Positions 46,268 through 57,290 are shown, counted from the stretch's first letter. The stretch is DNA of 64,000 nucleotides from Argentina anserina (GCF_933775445.1 NC_065878.1:13713395-13777394), one strand, 5' to 3'. Notes: generated from the sequence alone by a model not told the origin. A program made the numbers and translations.

Positions 46268-49200
46268 CTAACAGCTTGTAACATTTAGCAATTCCAAACA
46301 ATGTTGGAACTTGCTGTGTGGAACCGACTTGGTGAACATATCAGCGGGATTGTCAGCAGTGCCCACCTTCTTCACCTTAATTCTGCTCTCATCTCTCAGA
46401 AAATGATACCTGACATCAATGTGCTTAGTCCTCTCATGATGAACTTGATCCTTAGCTAAACATATTGCACTCAAACTATCGCAATATACTATAGCCTGAT
46501 CATGATGCAAACCAAGACTACTGACCAGTCCCCTCAACCATATGCCTTCCTTTGCAGCGGCTGTCAGAGCCATGTACTCTGCTTAAGTAGTAGACAAGGT
46601 CACTGTAGGCTGCAAAGTAGCTTTCCAGCTAACCACAGAGCCACCAAGAGTAAAGACATAACCAGTCATAGATCTCCTAGTGTCAACATCTCCAGCATAA
46701 TCGCTATCTGAATAGCCTGTTACCAAACAGTTTGTATCACCTCCATAAATGAGACCAACATCAGACGTACCTTTGAGATACCGGAAAATTCTCTTCACAG
46801 CCTGCCAATGCTCCTTTCCAGGATCACCCATAAATATGCTGACAACACTAACAGCATGTGCAAGATCAGGTCTAGTGCAAACCATAGCATACATCAAGCT
46901 TCCTACTGCACTAGCATAAGGAACTCGAGACATGTATTCCTTCTCCTCAGCAGATTTAGGTGCAAATGCAGTAGACAGATGAATATTTGCAGCACTTGGA
47001 GTATCTAAAGATCTGGATGTAGACATACCAAACCTGGATAATATTTTCTGGATGTAGCCTTTCTGTGATAAGAAAAGCTTCTTCTGACTTCTATCCCTGT
47101 AAATCTCCATTCCCAAAATTTTTCGAGCTGCTCCCAAATCCTTCATCTCAAACTCTGCACTAAGGAGACCCTTCAACTTCTGAATATCAGACTTGTCTTT
47201 TGCAGCTATCAGCATATCATCTACATACAGGACCAGATAAATGAGGGAACCATTTGTTAACTTGTTGTAGTAGACACAACAATCATACGGACTCCTGATG
47301 TAGCCGATCTCTATCATATAGCTATCAAACCTCTTGTACCACTGTCTAGGGGACTGCTTTAGTCCATACAAGGACTTCTTCAACTTGCAAACATAGTCTT
47401 CCTTTCTGGGAACTTGAAAACCATCTGGCTGAGTCATGTAAATCTCTTCTTCCAATTCTCCATGTAAGAACGCTGTCTTCACATCTAGTTGCTCAAGCTC
47501 CAGATTCTGATGTGCAACTATGGCTAGTAGCACCCTGATAGAAGTATGTCTGACCACAGGTGAGAAAATCTCATTGTAGTCAACTCCCTCTTTCTGATGG
47601 AAGCCTCTTGCAACTACTCGAGCTTTATACTTGATGCCCTCAGCAGGTGACAACCCTTCTTTTTTCTTGAAAATCCATTTGCAAGTAATAACCTTTCTCC
47701 CCTGATCAGGTCGTTTGGTCAATTCCCAAGTCTGATTTTTCTGAAGTGATTCCATTTCATCTCCCATTGCAGCAAGCCATTGAGCTGACTCTGTACTTGT
47801 AACTGCTTCCTTGTAGGTGGACGGCTCATGAGGATCCACCTCTTCAGCAACCTGTAGTGCATAAGCCACCATGTCCTCAAAACCATACCTTGTAGGTGGT
47901 TTCCCAAAGTTTGGTCTCCTAGATCGCTCATGAGTCAAACTATGCTGATTAGCAACCATTTGTTCTGATTCTGAATGTAGGTGTTGATCTTCTTGTTGTG
48001 GTTCACTCACATCTTCAGTGACTTGTTGCTCCACCTGTTTCTCAACACTACAATTTTCTGATACAACCACAGACTTCATAGTAGGGTTAAACATAGAATT
48101 TTCATCAAATACTACATTCCTACTCAGTATAACCCTCCTTTCAGATGGAGACCAGATTCTGAAACCTTTAACCCCATCTCCATAGCCTACAAACACTCCT
48201 TTTTTAGCTCTTGGTTCTAACTTACCCTCACTTACATGATAGTAAGCAGAGCACCCAAAAACCCTCAGATTGGAGTAATCAGCAGACTTACCAGACCACA
48301 TCTCATAAGGTGTTTTGAGATGTATACCTGTGTGTGGTCCACGATTTATCAGATAACAAGCAATATTCACCGCTTCTGCCCAGAACCTTCTTTCTAATCC
48401 AGCATTAGAGAGCATGCACCTAGCTCTCTCCAGAAGTGTCTGATTCATACGTTCTGCTACACCATGTTGCTGTGGTGTATTCCGGACTGTATGGTGCCTT
48501 GCAATACCTTCAGTCTTGCAGAAATCATCAAATTCAGCAGAACAAAATTCCAGACCATTATCAGTTCGCAGCCTCTTGATCTTCTTCCCTGTTTGATTTT
48601 CAACTAATGCCTTCCACTGCTTGAAATTCTTGAAAGCGTCACTTTTATGCTTCATCATGAACACCCAAGTCATTCTTGAGTAGTCATCAATCATAGACAC
48701 AAAATATCTGTGACCTCCCAAAGAGTCAACGCGAGAGGGACCCCAACAATCAGAATGGATATAATCAAGCGTGCCTTTAGTTCTATGAATCGCTTTAGGA
48801 AATTTTCTGCGATGTAGCTTCCCAAAGATACAATGTTCACAGAAACTAAAATCCTTGACCTTGTGGCCACCAAGAAGATCATTCTTTGACAGAATTTGCA
48901 TCCCTCTTTCACTCATATGACCAAGCCTCATGTGCCATAGCTTGGTCATATCATCCTTGTGAACCTCTGATGATGCAACAGCAGCCGAGCCTGACAGCGT
49001 TGAACCTTGCAGAATATATAAAGTACCTCGCTTGACACCTTTCAGAACCACATTGGTACCTTTGTAGACATTTAAAATTCCACATGAGCCTTTGTACTTG
49101 AAACCTTTGCTATCTAGAAGACCCAAAGAAATCAGGTTTTTCGTCATGTGTGGAGCATGCCTAACATCATTCAATGTACAGAATTTACCATCATGTGTCC

Positions 49201-50182
49201 GTATTTTTATTGAGCCAATTCCAACCACCTTACTTGCAGAACTGTTTGCCATAGAAATATTGCCTCCATCTATCTGCTCATAGGTTGAAAACCACTCTCT
49301 GCGTGGACATATATGATAAGACGCCCCGGTATCCAAAATCCACACATCCCTGTGATGTATGTGTGCATCTGCAACCAAGGCCAGATCTTCTTCCGAAGTG
49401 GTGTCAACTTCTGCTACAACAGCAGTACCTGATGCTTTCTCAGACTGCTTCTTCTTCTTTGGACATTCGTTTTTCCAATGTCCCTTCTCTTTACAGTAGT
49501 TACAGACATCATTGGATTTGGAACCCTTTGAAACTGGATTCTTATATTTCTTCTTCCCCGAACCTTTCTGTCCCAAACTTCCACTGGCTACCAACCCTGC
49601 AGCCTGACTGTCTGAACTAGTACCGGTTGCCTTATGGCGCATATCTCTAGTATGTAAAGATGATCTAACATCCTCCAGAGTCAGAGTATCTCTCCCACCA
49701 ATAAAATAATCCACAAAATTCTCATACGACGAAGGTAGAGATACCAACAGAATTAGAGCAGCATCCTCATCATCAACTTTAACATCGATATTACGCAACT
49801 CTAATAGAACAGTGTTTAACTGATCTAAGTGATCTCTTAGAGATGTACCTTCTTCCATACGCAGACCGAACAGACGTCGCTTTAGAAGCAACTTGTTGGT
49901 TAAAGACTTCGTCATGTATAGACTCTCAAGCTTCAACCACAGACCAGCCGCAGATTCCTCCTCTGCGACTTCGGTGATTATATCATCTGCAAGGCACAAC
50001 AGAATTGTCGAGTGTGCCTTCTCCTCCAGACTGGCCATCTCAGCGATTTCTTGATCCTCTGACTTCTTAACCAACGGCGCCCACATCCCTTGTTGTTTTA
50101 ACAAGGCTCGCATCTTGATCTGCCATAAACTGAAGCTGTTCCTCCCTGTGAATTTATCAATCTTCACATTCAAACCAGACAT
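46268..50182 (-). pseudogene. Copia gag-pol polyprotein with one in-frame stop
   Basis: A single frame of about 1,300 codons, interrupted only by a TAA at 46585-46583 after residue 1199. Domains in order: gag (from SLWQIKMRALL near residue 18), zinc knuckle C-X2-C-X4-H-X4-C near residue 228, aspartic protease with LDTGASYH near 283, GAG pre-integrase with HMRLGHMS, integrase with the D-D-E residues (the last in GVAERMNQT), reverse transcriptase with KTAFLHGELEEEIYM and the catalytic YVDDM box, and RNase H with SDSDYAGD. The order protease-integrase-RT-RNase H defines Copia. The stop removes the last 100 codons, the end of RNase H, so this copy is probably inactive, though read-through or a sequencing error cannot be excluded. 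Confidence 0.95.
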
Positions 50183-50236
50183 CTTTCTTGGCGGAAATCA
50201 CAACCAGGCCAGATAAATCTGGCTCTGATACCAATT

Positions 50237-50490
50237 TGTTATAACTAGTGCAAGAAAGAACACAGATTTACGTGGTTCACTAACGATGTGTTAGCTACGT
50301 CCACGGACAGAAGAAGAACAGTTTTATTATGTTGAGGAAAAATACAGAACGGCTTGTATACAACACACAATAGGTTGTTTATATACAACCCTAAACCCGA
50401 TATACTAGTCCTAATAGGAAACCATAACCTAGTATAACCCGATAAACATATAAGCCGCCAGAACAGATTGGATGATTCAAGGCATATATT

Positions 50491-50494
<4 letters not shown>
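50237..50494. repeat. Copia 5' LTR
   Basis: 258 bp, adjacent to the primer-binding site at about 50223-50234. Confidence 0.95.
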
Positions 50495-50537
<43 letters not shown>

Positions 50538-50538
<1 letters not shown>

Positions 50539-50948
50539 GGAGCTTTTCAGGTGCGGAGGTCCGTACCTTAAGTTAAGGTACGGATTTTCATTTTTTATCA
50601 ACTTTTCGATCGAGTTTTCACATCTCCACCGTCTAATATCTAGTTTATAATGTATAGATCATCTTCACAAAATTTCAACCGATTTGATGATCGTTAAGGT
50701 ATCAAACTAATCAAAACCAATGGACGTATTGAATTTGCCGAACCTGAACCGTTCATATTTTGAGTAAAAAATTGAAGTTATGAGTACCTTAACGGTGATG
50801 GAATCGGGTGAAATTTTGTGGAGATGATTTATACGTTATAGCCTAGATATTGGACGGTGGAGATGTGAAAACCCTAATCGAAAAGTTGGTCAGAAATGAA
50901 AATCCGTACTTTAAGCTAAAATAAGGGCCTCCTTACCTGAAAAGCCCC

Positions 50949-50950
<2 letters not shown>
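50538..50950. mobile_element. Foldback MITE in the (TA)n tract
   Basis: Long imperfect inverted repeat: the left arm starts cggagcttttcaggtgcgga and the right arm, on the minus strand, starts cggggcttttcaggtaagga. Inner parts also pair, for example acatctccaccgtc near 50621 with gacggtggagatgt near 50855. TA on both sides would suit a Tc1/mariner (Stowaway-type) TSD, but in a TA repeat this is not diagnostic. No ORF. Confidence 0.85.
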
Positions 50951-50990
<40 letters not shown>

Positions 50991-51251
50991 CATGATGATG
51001 AGAGAGAGAGAGAGAAAAAATAAGTTGTGACCACAAAATAACATAAATCCACTATTTTATAAAGTGACATATAAGAAAGGGATACGAGACATCACATTTG
51101 AAAATGTAAACCATAAGAGTGGAACCTTAATCTCAAGAAGTTAACAAAATATAAACCTTTAATGATAAAATTGTATCCTATATAATATAAAACTCATCGG
51201 AGGCCTTTTAGGAAGTTGAGGCCATGTGACGCCGCACATTTCGAACACCCC

Positions 51252-51385
51252 ATTGGATTGTCCATCTGAACTCTATAAACACGTGTCCAAGGGGTACCAG
51301 GGCTAAGCTCCTCGCTACTATAACTATATGTCCACAAGTTGCTCAGGTGGGTAATTTCTATACCTGCATATCGATCGTACGACAA
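51252..51385 (-). pseudogene. 5' part of the ORF split by the hAT cluster
   Basis: The minus-strand frame reads LSNLWTYSYSSEELSPGTPW and then VQMDNPM, where it meets the TSD. An AG at the sequence tgcag near 51364 could be a splice acceptor just before GIEITHL. The joined frame across one TSD copy continues directly into the 45438-45728 part. Confidence 0.45.
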
Positions 51386-52063
51386 TAATCAATTTCCAGC
51401 CTCATATGTAAAAGCAGTCGTTATTTTAAAGTTTAAACAGGTGTGGCATCCTAAACTCTATATATAATGGTATGAAACTGAAGGGATCGATTTTATACTG
51501 GCCTACATCGATCTAACTTACATCACCAAAAGGAGGTAATTATTTGTCCTAAATATTACTCAAAATTGATAATAAATCATACCTTCCGGTTTTCCAGGGC
51601 TCATAGAATTTTAAGTCCATCTACTATGAAGTATGAACAAGGGGCTCAGAGTAGCAGTCATTATACATGCTCAAAGCAGATGGACTTAAAATTCCTAATA
51701 AAGTAATCACAGTAATATGCTGGCAATCACATAAAATCATGAATGTATCACCTATATGAAGATGTCCTCAACCTGCCAAAAAAAAACTTCACTAGTAACT
51801 CCACCAAAATCGATGCGCAATTCAAAATTGCAGCTTTAGTACAATTCGTAAATAGAGATTCAAAATTAAGCAGCTTTCTTATTACCAATGATCAAATTTT
51901 CTAAACAAGCCTCATTATTGAAGCACTCATTCCTCCGTTGATCATATATACTAAAACACAGAAGAAATATATATTACAAAGCAGACACTAGTAACCCACT
52001 AAATTAGATTGGCAATTCGAAATTGCAGCTTCATTTGATTTACTGTACAATTTGTAGATATGA
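51386..52063. other. Spacer with a short direct duplication
   Basis: Words around caattcaaaattgcagctt near 51822 recur near 52013, with related sequence on both sides, suggesting a duplication of about 60 bp or more. No gene seen. Confidence 0.4.
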
Positions 52064-52072
52064 ATATATATA

Positions 52073-53210
52073 GAGGAAAGTTCACCAACAGTCCCTGAAC
52101 TCATGTGGTAAGGACAGTTTGATCTCTGACCTTTAAAAATGATCAAAGAGATTCCTGAACTCTTATTCTGATATCAATAAGGTACTTCTGTTAAAACTTT
52201 TAGAATATTCCGTTAAAATATTATTTTTTCTGTTAATTTTGTCATTTTGTTAAAATTTTGAAAGAGCATGGTGGACCTAATTCTTAAAATTTATTTTTCT
52301 AAGAAGTTTACTAATTTTTAAATCTACCCTCTATACTCAAAGGTAAACAGTTATTTTATCATCATAGCAATTATCATAGCTTCTAGACTTAGGCTTTTAG
52401 CGTTTGCTAAACTGTCTTTAAAAAAACTGCAACAAGAAAAAGAAAAATATAAAAAACTAATAAGAAATATAAAGAACCTTCCAAGAAATACCAAAAATTA
52501 TTGGGATATTATCTACAAAATACAGCGTAGAATCTACGCATCCCAAGAAAATATCAAAGTTCTTCAATAAATTTTTGAAGAAGATTATAAACCTCTTCAC
52601 ATTTTGAGCATCGGTTAGATTCGCCCTAGCTGGTATCAGAGCTTGTTTCGCTCAGAAACAAGTGAAGATCAGGCTTATGCCACAAAATTGGCTCATTTTA
52701 TCCTATAAAAAAGAAGTCAGACCTAAAAATTACCAGTCTTTTTGTACTGAAAAAGCTACTGATAAGTGGCAAGTGTGCTTTCATTCAAAACATATTCAAG
52801 AAAGCCAGTACTCCATAGAATACGTTTGTAGAATATTAAATATCCTATACGACGAACATATTTATCTCCAAAAGGAGATTGGAGTAGCAGATATTGATCC
52901 GTTAAGACCTAGCCTGATTGAATTTCTAGATTATCTATATAGAGAAAAAGGCAATAACAAAGTTGCTGAACAACTCGAAAGGTTTAATCTTCGATTAGAT
53001 CAACTCAAAGAAATAAATTTCCAACTAACAAATAACAAAATGACAAAATTAACAGAAAAAGAATATTTAACGGAATATTCTAAAAGTTTTAACATAAGTA
53101 CCTTATTGATATCAGAATAAGAGTTCAGGGATCTCTTTGATCCTTTTTAAAGGTCAGGGATCAAACTGTCATTACCACATAAGTTCAGGGACTGTTAGTG
53201 AATTTTCCTC
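52073..53210. mobile_element. Mutator-like (MULE) element with TIRs of about 180 bp
   Basis: Seen: the left TIR starts gaggaaagttcaccaacagt at 52073 and the right TIR is its inverse ending at 53210. Pairing continues to about 52252 and 53033. A 9-bp direct repeat, atatatata, flanks it (52064-52072 and 53211-53219), although the region is TA-rich. Known: long TIRs with 9-bp TSDs are the Mutator pattern. The interior of about 780 bp has no transposase. It instead contains a primer-binding-site-like sequence, ctggtatcagagcttg (52630-52645), and an ORF directly after it. Confidence 0.82.
52674..53120 (+). CDS. ORF in the MULE-like element, possibly from a reverse-transcribing element
   Basis: ATG at 52677 (frame open from 52662), about 147 codons. 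The middle is hydrophilic and helical, with YREKGNNKVAEQLERFNLRL and LDQLKEINFQL suggesting a coiled coil. The last 28 or so codons (from 53033) lie within the right TIR, so the C-terminus comes from the transposon. The initiator-tRNA primer-binding site 30 bp upstream suggests the segment derives from an LTR retrotransposon or an endogenous pararetrovirus. No catalytic motif is present and I do not recognise the protein family. It is unlikely to be functional as a host gene. Confidence 0.4.
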   Translation, partial: LMPQNWLILSYKKEVRPKNYQSFCTEKATDKWQVCFHSKHIQESQYSIEYVCRILNILYDEHIYLQKEIGVADIDPLRPSLIEFLDYLYREKGNNKVAEQLERFNLRLDQLKEINFQLTNNKMTKLTEKEYLTEYSKSFNISTLLISE

Positions 53211-53601
53211 ATATATATAATTACTCCACAACAAAGCTCCCTATTTGATACAGTAAAATCAATGAAGCTACAAACTTTACGGTCTTATCCACAGCAGTCA
53301 AACTTACTAGAAAGGTAAAAATGATAGGCGTATAACGGCCTCGTGTATAACGGAAACGGAAGAGCCTCGGAATGCAGTAAGTCAGTAACATGTGAACTCT
53401 AGTCAGATGGGGTTGGAAACAGGCAAAGATTTGTAGTCTTTTCAAGGAAGTTAAGAGTTAGGCAAATGAATTCCTCGTGAACTTCTCCCCTACATAAACT
53501 GCACCCAACCTAGCCACTCCTTTCAGCTCTCTCTTCTTTCTCAGCTCTCTGTGAAATTTCAGTCTTTTTCTTAGGTGTTCATCTCGGTCTCATATCCAAA
53601 C

Positions 53602-53672
53602 ATGGCTTACGGCACTCTTGAAGTTGTTCTCGTTGATGCCAAAAACCTCCATGACACTGGTCTTCTCAGTAT

Positions 53673-53738
<66 letters not shown>

Positions 53739-54624
53739 AGATCCATGACACAATGGAACTGCTATATATCTTCTCTTTCGTTCAAATTCGGGAGATTTTC
53801 TCAGATTCTTTGAATATGATTATGTCATGGGTTGAATGCTCTTTTATGGCAGCTAAAATGGATCCCTATGTCATTTTCTCTGTGAAGACCCAAGAGAAAA
53901 GAAGCACCGTGGCCAAAGGTACCTCGATCCATCAGTTCATTTGTTTTAAAATTTAATTAGGGTTTTCCAAGGTTAAATGTGATGTGTGCATTCTGTGTGA
54001 CTACTGAAAATTATACATGCAATTCGATTTGCAGGGCAAGGATCCAACCCGGAATGGAATGAAAGCTTCTTATTCACAGTGACTGATGATGTAACCGAGA
54101 TACATTTGAAGATAATGGACAGAGATACCTTATCCTCAGATGATTTTGTTGGAGAAGCAACGTGAGTTTCGATTAGTTTGTCAAATTTATTTATCTGTGA
54201 TTTTGTTGGTGCAAGAATTAGATATTAGAATTTTATGTGTGTTTTCTTGCAGGGTTCCTCTAGAGCCAGCATTGCTCACTCACGGCAGCCTTCCACCAAC
54301 TTCATACAATGTTTTCAACAAGCACCAGAAACATCGTGGAGAAATCAAAATAGGCCTCAATTTCACTCCTGATCCTCATCAGGTACCATCTAAATTAAAG
54401 CTTTGTCCAAACGTTTGGTGTAGATTTTTCGATCATTCTCATAAACTATAATTTATGGCATTCAAAGCCACTACCGACTAATTCCATGTTATGAGCTAGT
54501 TTGTGCATGTCGCACCACATTGCAAATTTAAAGCTAGCACAGATTCTGTATTCTTATACAGGCGCTTTTCTGACATGATATATAAACTGACTGCCTTATA
54601 AATCTTAATTTGCAGAACTGTTGA
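53602..54624 (+). CDS. Small C2-domain protein, ERG3/16-kDa phloem protein type (5 exons)
   Basis: Exons: 53602-53668, 53853-53918, 54035-54161, 54253-54382, 54616-54624, all GT-AG, giving 132 aa. Seen: a single C2 domain from residue 4 (GTLEVVLVDAKNL), KMDPYVIFSVKTQEK, GSNPEWNESFLFTV, and IMDRDTLSSDDFVGEA with the clustered Asp residues expected for Ca-dependent lipid binding. The tail HQ-NC is encoded by a 3-codon last exon; reading through intron 4 instead would change only the tail. Known: relatives (elicitor-responsive protein 3, 16-kDa phloem proteins) bind membranes on Ca signals, and some move in phloem. Intron 1 holds a long CT microsatellite. It is a paralogue of the gene at 57373, with the first two exons of identical length (67 and 66 nt). 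Confidence 0.9.
53674..53735. repeat. (CT)n microsatellite in intron 1
   Basis: About 30 CT units starting 5 bp after the splice donor. It leaves almost no other sequence at the 5' end of the intron. Confidence 0.95.
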
Positions 54625-55442
54625 AGAACCTCTTTTCTTTCTAGACCATAAGCCGGTGCTGCTGAGGACAGAGCTATATATAGGGGATGGAAAAAATCTT
54701 CAACGGTTCATCTTGTAGCAGAGTGTAATAATGAATAATATATGCTCATTTTTGCTATCTGAGAGAATAATAAAAAAACTTATTGTACTGTTCTGTACTT
54801 TGTATTCAAGCCAAGTATCAATCTATATATGTGTGGATCGACTTGTTTGGTGGATTAATAAGAAATTCAGTCAATTTTCCTAATGATTCTGACTTACGAA
54901 TTATGATAGCCCAGTTTAATTGAGTTCATCTTCTTCTGCTGTATAACTCTGTGGCTAATGGCCTTTACTAATTTGTCCAAAACATGGGCAAAAACTTGCA
55001 TACAGAGGAGTTTCAAACTTTCCAAGTGCATGTCAGCATTTTAGTTACTTGGCTATTTTCTTTTATCTATGTATGAAACTAATTAAACTACACAGCGCCT
55101 AAGGGCGGCTAACATTTGTAGTCAGCAGGACTCAAATCCGATGTACGCTAAGCTATTAACAAAGCTTGGAAACATCATCTTCCATGAAGTTTGCTTCTCT
55201 TAGAATATTATTGAACTAGACAGATATATTATTGAGAGATCAAAACCAGGGGAATTAATAAGGACTGTTATATAAATTGCTCTAGAGGATTACTATTACA
55301 TAGAATGGTTAACACGATTACTTTCGTCAAGATACTAGGCATAAAGGAAAATAATAATAAAACCAAGGTTTAATAGTTGAAGATGCGGATCGACTCTCAT
55401 CAGGGTCGTGTTCTTTGTCCTCCGAGAAACAACATGATGTTG
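54625..55442. other. 3' region and spacer
   Basis: AATAAT-type signals near 54735-54770 suggest the C2 gene's polyadenylation region. No gene in the remainder. Confidence 0.4.
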
Positions 55443-55592
55443 TTAGACGATTGGACCTTCTTCTTGCCCTTGCGCGGTTTGCCTTTCTTCTTCTTGCCTC
55501 TGCCTACGTTGTTGTCCTCTCCAATAGGTCCACGAAAGACATAAGACAACTACCACAGCAACTGCAACACAAGTTATTATTATTGTGTTCAT
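55443..55592 (-). CDS. Candidate small membrane peptide, 49 aa
   Basis: The minus-strand ATG at 55592 runs 49 codons to a TAA at 55443. Residues 3-19 are strongly hydrophobic (TIIITCVAVAVVVVLCLS), a clear single membrane span. The rest is a Gln/Arg/Glu-rich cytosolic-type tail (GQQRRQRQEEERQ). A good TATA box lies about 105 bp upstream on the same strand. Short length alone would not convince, but the span, the charged tail straight after it and the TATA spacing together look gene-like. I do not recognise a family. Confidence 0.5.
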   Translation of the reverse strand: MNTIIITCVAVAVVVVLCLSWTYWRGQQRRQRQEEERQTAQGQEEGPIV

Positions 55593-55693
55593 AGCTTGTC
55601 AAATGAGAGAGGGAGCACCTGCTAGCGAATTAAGTATAACACTAGAAGTGATTGATTGTAGGTATATCTTCCGAGTAATGAACTTCTCACCTC

Positions 55694-55703
55694 CTTTTAT
55701 AGA
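55694..55703 (-). promoter_or_regulatory. TATA box for the 49-aa peptide gene
   Basis: The minus strand reads ctataaaagg, a near-perfect plant TATA, about 105 bp before the ATG at 55592. Confidence 0.55.
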
Positions 55704-56330
55704 AGAATTTATGCATGTTTCAAACTAGGAAAGTATAAATTCTTGTTTCCTGATTGGTTTCAGGTATGCCTTAGTTTCCTTGATTGTGTAGGATTCCCAA
55801 AATTCCTAGTCGAGAAAGGAAATTGGGTTGGGCTCCTTTATTTTCAGACTAGTTTTGACTTTTGAGAATTGAGTTGGGCTCCTTAAGGTCTTAATATTGA
55901 CTCTGGATGAGTTAACGTTCTTGCTGAATCTTGCAATATGAATGGGTTTATGGTTCAACATTTAACCATTAATATTCTAAAAAATTGAATGGGTTAGGGT
56001 AATAGACTTATAGTTAAATAGCCTCTTTTTTTCGATAAAATGACTCCTTAACTATTATCTGATGATCAAGCTGATCGATTCATGGTTAGAAGTACATATT
56101 ACCAATTAGTATATAAATTTTACAAAAAAAGTACTTAATGACGTACACGTGAATTTAAATACGTATAAACTATGTCTAGCCACATATGATTTGAGTAAGT
56201 GGCCCTTTTTTCCCATATACCTGAAACCGGAAAAGGAGCCAAGCAATGAAATAATGCTTATATATATTATTCTATTTTGGCAACATACAAAAATTAGATA
56301 GGTGATGTCTTGGTTTGATTTTTTAGGAAC
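55704..56330. other. Spacer
   Basis: Upstream region of the 49-aa ORF, then AT-rich DNA. No gene seen. Confidence 0.35.
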
Positions 56331-56598
56331 CTAACATGATAGCATCACACATCACCAAGGATGACAATGAAACGGAACTAGTTGAACCCGTCAGCCCCTA
56401 TTGTAAGATTGTACTTGCTTTTGTCTGGTGAAGAAAGAAATGCTCTTGCTCACTAGAGTCGTCATCGACCTCGCTATGAACTTGTTATAAATTGAAAAAC
56501 TCCAACAGTCGTGGGACTCGTCTATTTCTCTTTTTTCTTTCTTTCCTTGCTTGCGAATTCTCTTATGTTGATTTTCATTTCCATTCGATCCTGCAAAT

Positions 56599-56666
56599 AT
56601 GCCTCATGGAACGCTTGAAGTCCTTCTTGTTGGCGCCAAAGACCTCAAAGACAACGATTTTTTTCA
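56599..56666 (+). pseudogene. Duplicate exon 1 of a C2 gene, no downstream exons
   Basis: Reads MPHGTLEVLLVGAKDLKDND, nearly identical to exon 1 of the gene at 57373, and about 250 bp of upstream sequence (56340-56598) is also duplicated. It is followed by a gtaagt-like donor, but exons 2-5 do not follow before the complete gene. The exon is one base longer than in the intact gene, so splicing to the next gene's exon 2 would break the frame. A MITE sits 13 bp after the donor. Confidence 0.78.
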
Positions 56667-56679
56667 GTAAGTCTTTCTA

Positions 56680-56858
56680 CAATCTCGTTCACACGGTCAA
56701 TAACTAACTACGAAATGCATGTTAAACCATTAAATGTAAATTTAAGGATTGAAACCGCAATAACTCAATTTAAGAAAGATTCTTTTTATCCTTGGATTTA
56801 CATTCAATGGTGGTTTAACATGAATTATATAGTTTGCTACTGACCATATGAACGAGAC
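56680..56858. mobile_element. Small foldback MITE with 12-bp flanking repeat
   Basis: The left arm caatctcgttcacacggtca and the right arm, on the minus strand, gtctcgttcatatggtca; both continue into catgttaaacca. The direct repeat taagtctttcta lies at 56668-56679 and 56859-56870. A TSD of 9-12 bp points to a Mutator-type MITE. It is 179 bp long with no ORF. Confidence 0.82.
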
Positions 56859-57283
56859 TAAGTCTTTCTATATAATAAGTTATAGTTCCGATTGATTTTT
56901 TCTTATAGAATGGCCGGTGCTGTGGCTAGTCTCAAACCTTATTTTTCCCGATTAATTAACTTATGTAAATCATTAAAAATGTGGAATCATCAACTGATAT
57001 TACCCTTGTGACGTTACATTTCGTCAAACTTGCTTTTGCATAACTCTCGTTATTAATTATTTGGAAAAATAATGTATTATTTAGAGTTAAAAAGGAAAAA
57101 AATCTCACCATTCACCGGGGATGAAAATACAGTATGAGATTATGACAACAGAACTAATTGAACCAGTCAAGCCCTAAATAAGATAATGTGCTTGGCTTGG
57201 TAAGTGTTAATCTGGTGAAGAAAGTAACGCTCTTTCCCTCTCTAGAATCGTCCTCCGCGGCTCAGAGGCCCTATCAAACTTTG

Positions 57284-57290
57284 TATAAAT
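57284..57290 (+). promoter_or_regulatory. TATA box of the C2-tail gene
   Basis: tataaat, 83 bp before the ATG at 57373. Confidence 0.55.

Larger units (their letters stand above)
45854..50494 (-). mobile_element. Ty1/Copia LTR retrotransposon, nearly intact
   Basis: Seen: LTRs at 45854-46153 (300 bp) and 50237-50494 (258 bp), both TGTTATAACTAG to ATTAACA. The 42-bp size difference is a tandem duplication inside the first. The flanking 5-bp repeat atata fits a TSD in the TA tract. On the minus strand, ggtatcagagcc follows the 5' LTR by a few bases as primer-binding site for initiator tRNA-Met, and a purine tract aaggtggagatt precedes the 3' LTR. Apart from the duplication the LTRs look nearly identical, so the insertion is young. 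One long polyprotein frame fills the interior. Confidence 0.97.
45729..51251. mobile_element. hAT-like element with nested insertions
   Basis: Seen: a perfect 8-bp direct repeat, attggatt, at 45721-45728 and 51252-51259. The left end is cagggccggtcc followed by ggaggcctagtgcg. The right interior has ggaggcc and gaggccatgtgacgccgcac, typical inner words of plant non-autonomous hAT elements that begin CAGGGCCGG. Without later insertions the element is only about 0.4 kb: 45729-45853 plus 50951-51251. The right terminus (gaacacccc) matches the left poorly, so the TIR has decayed. A (TA)n tract inside received the Copia element and the foldback MITE. Confidence 0.72.

Noticed and set aside
50468..50650. 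ORFs across the (TA)n tracts
   Set aside because: They translate to Ile-Tyr repeats from a microsatellite.
53674..53735. CT tract as a regulatory GAGA element
   Set aside because: Pure dinucleotide repeat in an intron; no evidence beyond composition.
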